A DNA stretch of 6,002 nt from an uncultured Acidimicrobiia bacterium (GTDB lineage Bacteria; Actinomycetota; Acidimicrobiia; UBA5794), in assembly GCA_905480055.1 (NCBI GenBank), contig CAJQOW010000187.1, positions 1 through 6,002 of the forward strand. Direction: 5' to 3'. Of the stretch, positions 1 to 5,817 are shown one piece after another. Position numbers and translations under genes: made by a program. The notes beneath the pieces are model-generated. The model saw only the letters and a program-made list of their open reading frames with translations. It was not told the origin of the DNA and searched no databases. Numbering within the stretch: position 1 is the first letter of the stretch; every line of letters begins with the position of its first letter.

Positions 1-92
1 ATGAGCATCGTCAGCCCGAAGATGACGTTGAGAACACCGATGACGATGAAGATCGTCGTCGAGAACAGCACCCAACCACTCTTGTTTTCCAT
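1..92 (-). CDS. Small membrane protein, N-terminal fragment (DUF7144-like), runs off the left edge
   Basis: Thirty codons are readable from an ATG at 92 down to the window edge. The peptide starts MENKSGWVLFSTT and continues as a hydrophobic helix (about residues 8-30, rich in I, V, F and L), so this is the first transmembrane segment of an inner-membrane protein. The start is supported by a strong GGGAGG Shine-Dalgarno sequence seven bases upstream. The pattern of a short polar N-terminus, then GWVLF, then a helix with G-V-L-N-V-I resembles the small four-helix DUF7144-type membrane proteins common in actinobacteria; that family call is from memory of the pattern and is tentative. No function is known to me. 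It lies downstream of nnrE on the same strand, but the 275-base gap suggests separate transcription. The gene call is fairly secure; the family is not. Confidence 0.6.
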   Translation of the reverse strand, partial: MENKSGWVLFSTTIFIVIGVLNVIFGLTML

Positions 93-367
93 GGATCAAC
101 CTCCCAGTTGCATCACACCTACGTCTTCCAGACGATCTGACTCGCCCATGTCCGCTCACGTTGCATCGATCCACCAACACCAGAGTTCGTTTGACGTCTG
201 GAACGCTTGAGATCGTTGCAGACGGAGCAGCTGGCAGGCAGACGTCCCAGGCTCCAACCGATCTTGCCACGACTCCCGAGTTCGAGCCGGGTCTCACCGC
301 ATATGAGCTACCGCCGAGCAACGTCGACGACCTTGGCAGTGTTTCGTGCTGAGGATTCCTCGCCGGA
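93..367. other. Non-coding gap between nnrE and the left-edge membrane protein gene
   Basis: No convincing protein is encoded here on either strand; the short open frames give low-complexity Ser/Thr/Arg/Pro-rich translations with no family resemblance. The gap must hold the promoter of the membrane protein gene at 92, but I see no clear -35/-10 pair. A 9-base sequence, CGTCTGGAA, is present at 195-203 and in inverted orientation at 126-134; the latter also lies in a short palindrome (CGTCT-TCC-AGACG, 122-134) about 30 bases upstream of the ATG, a possible operator. No T-tract terminator is visible after nnrE; the only hairpin-like string, GAGGATTCCTC at 351-361, is too small to call. Confidence 0.7.
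100..105 (-). promoter_or_regulatory. Shine-Dalgarno site of the left-edge membrane protein
   Basis: Read on the minus strand this is GGGAGG, followed by a seven-base spacer and then ATG at 92. It is the clearest ribosome binding site in the window. It decides the start and the strand of the partial gene at the left edge. Confidence 0.8.
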
Positions 368-1096
368 TCAGAGAGGCTTGATCCGCGTGCGGTACCCCAG
401 GCCAAACGCGGTCGTGGGGACCGAAACTCCGGCCTGCTCATAGACCGCACGTGGAATGCCGATGTCCGCCAGCTCCAGCCGACCGACGGCTGGGCCGTCC
501 AGTCCTGTCTTCGGCAGCGCGAGCGTGACGGTGAGATCAGCACTGACATGGTCACCAGGTGCTTCGCCTGTGGTGGCGTCGATGCCTGACGGCACGTCGA
601 GGGCAATCACCTGCTCGCCTCGCGTGTTTGCGAAGCCGATGAGGTCGGCGGTGACTCTACGCGGTGTCCCGGTCAGGCTGTAGCCGATCAGCGCATCGAT
701 CACGATGTGCGCACCAAGACCGGACAGCTGATCGGGAGACCGGATCTGTCCCGGGGTGCTCCGGTATATGGCGAGTTGCTGAGCCGGCACCGCATCGAGA
801 CGGGCATCATCGGCAAGGACCAGCGTCACCTCAACCCCGTGGTTGGCGAGATGCCTGGCCGCACAGATCCCTCCTCCCCCGTTGCCTCCGATCCCCGCAA
901 GCACAAAGACGGACCTGGCGTGGGTCCCGAGCCTTTCAATCGTTGCCATGGCAAGCGATCGACCAGCGTTCTCCATCATCTGATAGAGATTCGGCCCGGT
1001 CTGCTCGATCGCAATTCTGTCGATCTCGCGCATCTGGTCAGCTGTGACAGCGGGGAACTCGGTCCCTGCACGAGTGGCAAATCGATCAGCCGGCAT
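368..1096 (-). CDS. nnrE: NAD(P)H-hydrate epimerase domain protein (YjeF N-terminal type)
   Basis: The 242-residue product matches the YjeF N-terminal (NnrE) Rossmann-like fold, which interconverts the R and S forms of hydrated NAD(P)H so that a dehydratase can restore the cofactor in the cytoplasm. Visible landmarks, numbered from the ATG at 1096, are TADQMREIDR (18-27), MMENAGRSLA (40-49), the glycine loop AGIGGNGGGGICAARHL (67-83), IDALIGYSLTG (133-143, with the conserved Asp 134), ALDVPSGIDATTGEAPG (165-181) and LALPKTGLDGP (192-202, with Lys 196). The usual loop is GxGNNGGDG, so its Asp is replaced by Gly here. Length fits a stand-alone epimerase; the C-terminal NnrD dehydratase domain of bifunctional Nnr proteins is absent. 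The open frame extends upstream to 1345, but those 83 residues lie over the zwf coding end in another frame and look non-native. The chosen start overlaps zwf by 11 bases (ATGCCGGCTGA) with a weak GGCGGA-like site upstream, suggesting translational coupling. The family call is secure; the start is good. Confidence 0.9.
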   Translation of the reverse strand: MPADRFATRAGTEFPAVTADQMREIDRIAIEQTGPNLYQMMENAGRSLAMATIERLGTHARSVFVLAGIGGNGGGGICAARHLANHGVEVTLVLADDARLDAVPAQQLAIYRSTPGQIRSPDQLSGLGAHIVIDALIGYSLTGTPRRVTADLIGFANTRGEQVIALDVPSGIDATTGEAPGDHVSADLTVTLALPKTGLDGPAVGRLELADIGIPRAVYEQAGVSVPTTAFGLGYRTRIKPL

Positions 1097-2474
1097 GCAC
1101 GTCCGCCGGAGTCGCCCATGCCCAATCATGGCCGAGCAGTCGGTCGGCTTCGCGAGGTCCCCACGTATGGCGCTGGTAGCCAACCACGGGGTCAGCGCCC
1201 GTGAGGATGTCATCGACGATGCGCCAGGCCTCCACCACGCCGTCCTGGCGTGCGAACAGCGAAGGGTCGCCTTGAAGGGCGGATGCGAGGAGCCGGTGGT
1301 ACGCGTCCCTCCCCCGCTTGCGATCGTGCTGGAGGTGGAGGTCAACCGGTCCGCTCACCATGGTGGGTCCAGGGACCTTCGCTTGGAGTGAGAGCGAGAT
1401 GTCCTCGTCAGGTTTGGTACGGAACGTCAACCTATTGGCCCCCGGAACACAATCGCTATCGGCGAATAGTGGACGGGGTGGCCGTTGGAACTCAACCACC
1501 GCCTCAGTCACGGTTTCGGCGAGTCCCTTGCCGGCCCTGATGATCCACGGAACACCGGCCCACCGCCACGAGTCGATCTCCAACCTGACGGCTGCGTAGG
1601 TTTCCGTGTCGGACTCTGGCGACACCCCGGCTTCTGACCGGTAGCCCTCGTATTGCCCACGGACAATGTCGTTGGAGGTGAGCGATTCAACTTCGGTCAA
1701 CACCTTGACGCGTTCGTCCCTGAGTGCATCGGGGTGCTCGGAGACTGGCGGTTCCATGGCGAGCAGTGCCATCACTTGGAGAAGGTGATTCTGTATGACG
1801 TCCCTGACGGCGCCGACGTTGTCGTAGAACTTGCCTCGACCCTCGACGCCGAAGTCCTCGGCCATGGTTATCTGGACACCACGGATGTAGTGGCGGTTCC
1901 AGACGGGTTCCAGGATGATGTTCGAGAATCGGAAGATCATCAGGTTCTGGACCGCTTCCTTGCCGAGGAAGTGGTCGATGCGGTAAACACGATCCTCTTG
2001 GAAATGGCGATGCACGATGTCGTTGAGTTGCTCGGCAGATTGCAGGTCGCGTCCAAACGGCTTCTCCAGAACGAGCCTGCCTTGTTTGTTCAGGTCAGCT
2101 GAGGCGAGACCCTCGACGACATCGTCGAACAGCCCAGGCGGAATCGCCAGGTACGACACCGCACACGATGCACCGTCCGCGCGCTTGGCAATGTCGGCGA
2201 ACGTTTCGCGCTCGCGATAGTCGCCGGACACGTAGCAGAGGTTCGCCGACAGCCTCCCAAACACCTCTTCATCGATAGAGATACCTGCGGACTCGAGCGC
2301 GTCCCGAGCGTTCTCCCTCAGGATCTCATCCGTCCAGGCCCGGGAGGCAACCCCGATGATGCGCATGTCTGCGACACCTTCGGCGGTGAGTTTGTAGAGC
2401 GCGGGAAACAGCTTCCGACGAGCGAGGTCACCGGTGATCCCGAACAGTATGAGCGCATCAGCTGGTTGAGCCAT
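1086..2474 (-). CDS. zwf: Glucose-6-phosphate 1-dehydrogenase
   Basis: This is the first enzyme of the oxidative pentose phosphate pathway, oxidising glucose 6-phosphate to 6-phosphogluconolactone with reduction of NADP+ (or NAD+) in the cytoplasm. Numbered from the ATG at 2474 (462 residues), the nucleotide-binding motif FGITGDLARRKLFPALY is at 11-27, EKPFGRDL at 137-144, the signature RIDHFLGKE at 165-173 with Asp 167 and His 168, and DVIQNHLLQ at 225-233 with the catalytic-base His at 230. IIRAGKGL at 311-318 is the sugar/cofactor-binding Lys region, and the C-terminal WRIVDDIL is at 417-424. Length is typical of bacterial enzymes (about 460-510). A TTG at 2483 would add three residues, but the ATG gives the usual short N-terminus. 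No good Shine-Dalgarno sequence precedes either start. It is the middle gene of a minus-strand operon, 54 bases after the CorC-like gene and overlapping nnrE. All key residues are intact, so it should be active. Confidence 0.97.
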   Translation of the reverse strand: MAQPADALILFGITGDLARRKLFPALYKLTAEGVADMRIIGVASRAWTDEILRENARDALESAGISIDEEVFGRLSANLCYVSGDYRERETFADIAKRADGASCAVSYLAIPPGLFDDVVEGLASADLNKQGRLVLEKPFGRDLQSAEQLNDIVHRHFQEDRVYRIDHFLGKEAVQNLMIFRFSNIILEPVWNRHYIRGVQITMAEDFGVEGRGKFYDNVGAVRDVIQNHLLQVMALLAMEPPVSEHPDALRDERVKVLTEVESLTSNDIVRGQYEGYRSEAGVSPESDTETYAAVRLEIDSWRWAGVPWIIRAGKGLAETVTEAVVEFQRPPRPLFADSDCVPGANRLTFRTKPDEDISLSLQAKVPGPTMVSGPVDLHLQHDRKRGRDAYHRLLASALQGDPSLFARQDGVVEAWRIVDDILTGADPVVGYQRHTWGPREADRLLGHDWAWATPADVHAG

Positions 2475-2476
2475 CC

Positions 2477-2492
2477 GGTGCAAGGTAGCACC
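2477..2492 (-). promoter_or_regulatory. Small stem-loop abutting the zwf start codon
   Basis: On the minus strand the transcript reads GGTGC-TACCTT-GCACC, a perfect 5-base-pair stem with a 6-base loop, ending two bases before the zwf ATG. No purine-rich ribosome binding site is present in the usual window, and the hairpin occupies the place where one would be. It may limit zwf translation or simply be chance. Thermodynamic stability has not been computed. Confidence 0.3.
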
Positions 2493-2528
2493 AACGGTCC
2501 TCGCTGCTGCGGGTCGATCGCCTGACGT

Positions 2529-3791
2529 CTACTCGGGCCGCACCACCGTGCTGAACCGCAGTAGCTCGATGGCATTGCCATCGACACGCACAACATCGAT
2601 AGTCCAGCCATCGACGTGCACTGAGTCGCCCTCGGCCGGCACCCGTCCGAATTGGGCGAGCACCATGCCAGCGACGGTGGTGACGGTGCTGTCGTCGCCG
2701 ATATCGACACCGATGTCCTTCAGATCGTGCATGGGGTAGCGCCCGGGAACGAGGTAGCTGCCGTCGGTCTCCAATCGCACCGAGGCAACATCCCTGTCAT
2801 CCTCGTCGTAGATCTCACCAACCATCTCCTCCACAAGGTCCTCGATCGTGACGATCCCCTCGAGGCCTCCGAACTCGTCGATTACGAACGCCATCTGCTG
2901 ACGTACCGCCTGCAACTGCCGGAGTGCCGCAAGCACCGTCATGGTTTCGGGAAAGGCAGGGGCCTCCTTTGCGAGGCCGTCGACAGTCGAGGGCGGGTCA
3001 GCAGCCACGGCGTCCGACATGTCGATCACCCCAATCGCCCCATCCAGACCCCGTCCGACCTCGGTAACCGGAAGCCTGGAGAATCCAGATGAGATCATCT
3101 CTTCGATCGCATCGGAAGCGGACCTGTTTGCCTCCACGGTTCGCACGTCCGTGCGGGGTGTCATCACCTGCTCTACCGTGCGATCGACGAGTTCGAACGC
3201 ACCAACGAGCACTTCGTGATGGTCATCTGCGAGGCCTCCGCTTGCGAGAATCAGCTCACGCAGCTCCTCGAGGTCGACCTCGTCTCGGGTGGCACCCGGC
3301 TTGCCGCGGAAGAGCCAGACCACGGCATCGGTGCAGACGCTCAAGAGCCACACGAACGGTGTCATCAACACCGAGAACCAGTGGAGGGGAAGCGCCATGG
3401 TCAACGCCCAACGCTCCGGCCGTTGGAGGGCGAGGCGCTTTGGCGCCAGCTCGCCGAAGACGAGGGTCAGGAACGCAAGGAGGAGGGTGACGGTGACCAC
3501 CGCCACGGTCTCTGCTGCATCTCCAGCCCAAGCGAACGCTCCGAGGATCGGCTGGGCGATGCTGACGGCGGCGACAGCAGAGGCCATGAATCCAGCAAGA
3601 GTGATCCCGATCTGGATCGTCGCGAGGTACCGATTCGGGTCACGAGCGAGGTCGGCGACGATGTGACCGGACCGCCCGCGCTGTTCCATCCGGGCAAGCT
3701 CAGGTTCTCTGAGTGATATGAGGGCGATTTCGGTTCCCGAGAGGAGCGCGTTGATGGCGACCAAACCAAGAACGAGCATCAATTGGGCCAT
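2529..3791 (-). CDS. CNNM/CorC-HlyC family membrane protein (DUF21 - CBS pair - CorC_HlyC)
   Basis: The 420-residue protein has the full three-part architecture of the family. Residues 1 to about 165 form the DUF21/CNNM transmembrane domain, with LLSGTEIALISL (17-28), RYLATIQIGITLAGF (54-68), a long hydrophobic helix (94-112), FGELAPKRLALQ (112-123) and another hydrophobic helix (131-161). Residues about 207-325 hold a CBS pair, beginning VMTPRTDV (209-216) and ending VIDEFGGLEGIVTIEDLVEE (303-322), followed by MVGEIYDEDD (323-332). Residues about 333-415 are the CorC_HlyC domain (YLVPGRYPMHDLKDIG). Family members act in the cytoplasmic membrane and are linked to Mg2+ or Na+-coupled divalent cation export; older 'hemolysin' names are historical. 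The substrate here cannot be read from sequence. The ATG at 3791 is the natural start because DUF21 begins at once; its ribosome site is weak. It is probably the first gene of the operon with zwf and nnrE. Domain identity is secure. Confidence 0.93.
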   Translation of the reverse strand: MAQLMLVLGLVAINALLSGTEIALISLREPELARMEQRGRSGHIVADLARDPNRYLATIQIGITLAGFMASAVAAVSIAQPILGAFAWAGDAAETVAVVTVTLLLAFLTLVFGELAPKRLALQRPERWALTMALPLHWFSVLMTPFVWLLSVCTDAVVWLFRGKPGATRDEVDLEELRELILASGGLADDHHEVLVGAFELVDRTVEQVMTPRTDVRTVEANRSASDAIEEMISSGFSRLPVTEVGRGLDGAIGVIDMSDAVAADPPSTVDGLAKEAPAFPETMTVLAALRQLQAVRQQMAFVIDEFGGLEGIVTIEDLVEEMVGEIYDEDDRDVASVRLETDGSYLVPGRYPMHDLKDIGVDIGDDSTVTTVAGMVLAQFGRVPAEGDSVHVDGWTIDVVRVDGNAIELLRFSTVVRPE

Positions 3792-3837
3792 AGGGATTCA
3801 TCCAGCCTGCGGGGGACCCACTGCAGCCCCGACTCTA

Positions 3838-3865
3838 TCGATACGCCGCGGACGCCAGTGCACAA
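3838..3865 (-). promoter_or_regulatory. Weak promoter candidate for the corC-like/zwf/nnrE operon
   Basis: On the minus strand TTGTGC (3865-3860) is followed after 16 bases by TATCGA (3843-3838), itself part of the small palindrome CTATCGATAG. The -10 candidate lies about 46 bases before the ATG at 3791. Matches to a housekeeping sigma-factor consensus are partial, so this is only the best candidate in the 115-base gap. Confidence 0.2.
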
Positions 3866-3873
3866 TCACACAT

Positions 3874-3898
3874 CGACAGCGCCGGTGCCGCTCCGTCG
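3874..3898 (-). terminator. GC-rich stem-loop downstream of the receptor gene, possible terminator
   Basis: The stem pairs CGAC (3874-3877) with GTCG (3895-3898) and AGCG (3878-3881) with CGCT (3889-3892). It has a two-base bulge (3893-3894) and a seven-base loop. It begins nine bases beyond the receptor stop codon in the direction of transcription. No T-tract follows, so it is not a canonical intrinsic terminator; high-GC actinobacteria often lack the tract, but that is supporting context, not proof. Confidence 0.35.
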
Positions 3899-3906
3899 AC
3901 CGCACG

Positions 3907-5817
3907 TCAGACTGAGATGCGTTTCGTCACTGTCCACGCATCGATCGGTGACCCGCCAACGTCTTCGAGATCGCTCACACGCTCCACAGCCCACGATTCG
4001 CCCAACCTGCTGGCAACCTCGGCATCCACAAGCACCTGCCTCTGATCTGCTGCTTGCGAGAGGGATCCCGCAATCTGGCGTGGCGCGCCGATCACATCGA
4101 CAGTGAGGCGCTCGGTCCCCATAACGCCTGCAACCATGTCGCCGGATGCGATGCCGACAGACACCCCGCGCATGTATCCCTGCTCGGAGAGGAGGTCGGT
4201 CAGCCAGGAGCTCGCCCGTATGCCGAATTCCACGGCATCCTCTATACGCGGCTCGTCGACACCGAGGCCCGTTGCATACAGAAGCGTGACTGCGGATGAA
4301 CTCAGCTGTTCTGCTCCGTGCTGATCAGCGATCGAGGCGAGCCCGGACATCACCTCAACATTCTGTTCTGCGAGGAATTCGAGGTTGCCAAGGTTGTCTG
4401 TGGATCCCTTCACGGTGAAGGCAATGAGCGAGGCATTGCTCATGGTTTCGGCAATGTCCCGGTTGCCAGCCATCACTCGCTCGACAAGCCGCCTTGGCAC
4501 GACAGATGCGAGCAACTCGCTCGTCTCTGCTTCCGTTGCTCTGACCTCTGCCGCTCGACGTGCCAGTTCCTCGACGAAGAGATTGAGCTGGCCGGACAGA
4601 TAGGCAAACTCGTCGCGGCCGGCGTCCGGGAGTTCGACGCTGAGATCACCGTCTCCCACTCGTGATGCTGCCTCGACGATCGGGTCGATCGGTCGTAGAA
4701 GCCAGCGAGCAGCTGCAAGGGCAAGAATGACCACCAGGATCGACACCACCACACCCGCCACGACGAGCCTGCTCAGGTACGAGTAGAGCGGTGCAAAGAC
4801 TTCCGACTGCTGTATCTCGGTCACCACTACCCAGCGAAGCGACGATGGCTCGATCGGGCTCGAGACTGCCAAGGACCTCTTGGCGAGGTAACTCGACGCA
4901 CCGCCCGAGAATTGATCACCCTCTTGCGCGACGCTCACGGGTTCGGTGTCCACGGGCTGAATCAACACCGTTGTCCCAAAGCGTGCCGCTTTCTCGGTCA
5001 CTTCAGGGCCAAAGCCGACGTCGGCGGCCTCGGCCAGGTATGCGTCTGGATCCTCGAGGAAGAGCCTCGACTCGGTCCTCAAGAAACCGTCCTCGCCTAC
5101 GAGATAGACCTCGCCGGTCTCACCCAGTCCGGTCTCCTCCCACATTCCGTGCGATGTCACAAGATCGGTCAACACACTATTGGGAATCGACACTGCCAAG
5201 GCGCCAACAACCTCATCGCCGTCGCGCACCAGCGTGATGATCCACATCTCGATCGCCCCACCCGCGGACACGTATGAAGCAAAATCGACGAGCACCGCCT
5301 CGCCTGCTGGCGAGGTCTGCAACTTGGTGATGGCCTCCGAGATGGATTCCCCCGAGAGGGACAGGCTGGCAAGGCTTCTTGCCAAGTCGATGCGTTTCTC
5401 GAATGTGTAGACGACATCACCATTGACGTCCAGCAGTGCCACGTCGCTAGCGACTCCACCCGAGTTGAGCTGCTGAATCGCTGGGTGGTAGGTGGCATGT
5501 ACCTGGCTGTACAGCGATCCATCGCCAGCGTCAACGAGCTCCGCCCTGTCCTCGTAGGGATTCGACGCGATGTACCAGTACTGGAGATACTGGGTCCGCG
5601 ACGAGGTCGGGTAGAGGTCGGATACGGAGAAAGACGACCCGTCAACCAGGTCGAGGTCTGCCAGCGATTCGTCGTAGAAGGTCGCTAGCTCCTGTTCCTG
5701 TGCGCTCGTCAGCTGCTCGTCGGTCGCACCGAAAGCGGCTGAGAACTCGACGAGAGCCTCGGTCATCGTTGGCGATGCCGCCAGCGCTTCGGCGATCTTG
5801 GCAGTGTCGATTCCCAA
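3907..5817 (-). CDS. Cache-HAMP receptor with degenerate class III cyclase domain, N-terminally truncated at an inverted repeat
   Basis: The 636-residue frame encodes a membrane receptor. Residues 8 to about 335 are a Cache/PDC-type extracytoplasmic sensor; the run YLQYWYIASNPY (77-88), DAGDGSLYSQVHATYHP (96-112) and DVNGDVVYTFEK (130-141) is typical of Cache sensors on bacterial cyclases and chemoreceptors. A transmembrane helix follows (about 350-370), then HAMP (about 370-422), a coiled-coil linker (about 417-450) and a cyclase-homology domain (about 460-632). In that domain the expected metal-binding Asp residues are Thr 468 and about Val 510, and the transition-state Asn/Arg are Gln 581 and Ser 585; only Asp 574 of VDVIG resembles the canonical pattern. 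It is probably not an active cyclase. The expected first membrane helix and cytoplasmic N-terminus are missing: the native sequence stops at residue 8 (base 5796), and residues 1-7 come from the antisense of the right repeat arm. The only starts are TTG at 5817 and ATG at 5766, both without a Shine-Dalgarno site. Either a truncated gene or a misjoined one. Confidence 0.75.
   Translation of the reverse strand: MGIDTAKIAEALAASPTMTEALVEFSAAFGATDEQLTSAQEQELATFYDESLADLDLVDGSSFSVSDLYPTSSRTQYLQYWYIASNPYEDRAELVDAGDGSLYSQVHATYHPAIQQLNSGGVASDVALLDVNGDVVYTFEKRIDLARSLASLSLSGESISEAITKLQTSPAGEAVLVDFASYVSAGGAIEMWIITLVRDGDEVVGALAVSIPNSVLTDLVTSHGMWEETGLGETGEVYLVGEDGFLRTESRLFLEDPDAYLAEAADVGFGPEVTEKAARFGTTVLIQPVDTEPVSVAQEGDQFSGGASSYLAKRSLAVSSPIEPSSLRWVVVTEIQQSEVFAPLYSYLSRLVVAGVVVSILVVILALAAARWLLRPIDPIVEAASRVGDGDLSVELPDAGRDEFAYLSGQLNLFVEELARRAAEVRATEAETSELLASVVPRRLVERVMAGNRDIAETMSNASLIAFTVKGSTDNLGNLEFLAEQNVEVMSGLASIADQHGAEQLSSSAVTLLYATGLGVDEPRIEDAVEFGIRASSWLTDLLSEQGYMRGVSVGIASGDMVAGVMGTERLTVDVIGAPRQIAGSLSQAADQRQVLVDAEVASRLGESWAVERVSDLEDVGGSPIDAWTVTKRISV
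4995..5200 (-). repeat. Left arm of a long inverted repeat, inside the receptor gene
   Basis: Read on the minus strand, 5200 down to 4995 matches 5797 up to 6002 on the plus strand at 199 of 206 bases without gaps. The first 105 bases (5200-5096) are identical. Matching stops abruptly at 5200: the next four bases outward (5201-5204) all differ from their partners. The arm encodes receptor residues 207-275 (LAVSIPNSV to PEVTE), the distal half of the Cache domain. The match runs to the window edge, so the true arm is likely longer. Confidence 0.95.
5201..5796. other. 596-base segment between the inverted repeat arms (sensor-coding)
   Basis: The segment codes on the minus strand for receptor residues 8-205 plus two bases of codon 206, namely the membrane-distal half of the Cache sensor. 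Both edges are sharp. If it were inverted between the identical arm ends, the same sensor residues would be joined in frame to the plus-strand copy, because each arm begins with the same bases (C TTG GCA GTG) and codon 206 would be completed identically. No recombinase gene or recognisable recombination site is visible in the window. Confidence 0.8.

Noticed and set aside
351..361. GAGGATTCCTC as a terminator after nnrE
   Set aside because: Only a four-base stem with a three-base loop can form and no T-tract follows.
1097..1345. Upstream extension of the nnrE open frame by 83 residues
   Set aside because: The extension lies over the zwf C-terminal coding sequence in another frame, is rich in Ser, Thr, Arg and Trp, and resembles nothing. 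The family's N-terminal motif TADQMREIDR falls right after the ATG at 1096.
2475..2531. Possible readthrough fusion of the CorC-like protein to G6PDH
   Set aside because: The two genes share a frame and are separated by one TAG and no further stop, but that is expected one time in three. No recoding signal is visible, and the linker has no conserved features.
3216..3716. Long plus-strand open frame opposite the CorC-like gene
   Set aside because: Its translation is a low-complexity charged sequence with no domain, while the minus strand has a complete, well-conserved DUF21 and CBS protein over the same bases.
4318..5277. Several plus-strand open frames opposite the receptor gene
   Set aside because: They are antisense to a domain-bearing gene and show no family resemblance. 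The one spanning 4912-5277 shares peptides with a minus-strand frame near 5642-5848 only because of the inverted repeat.
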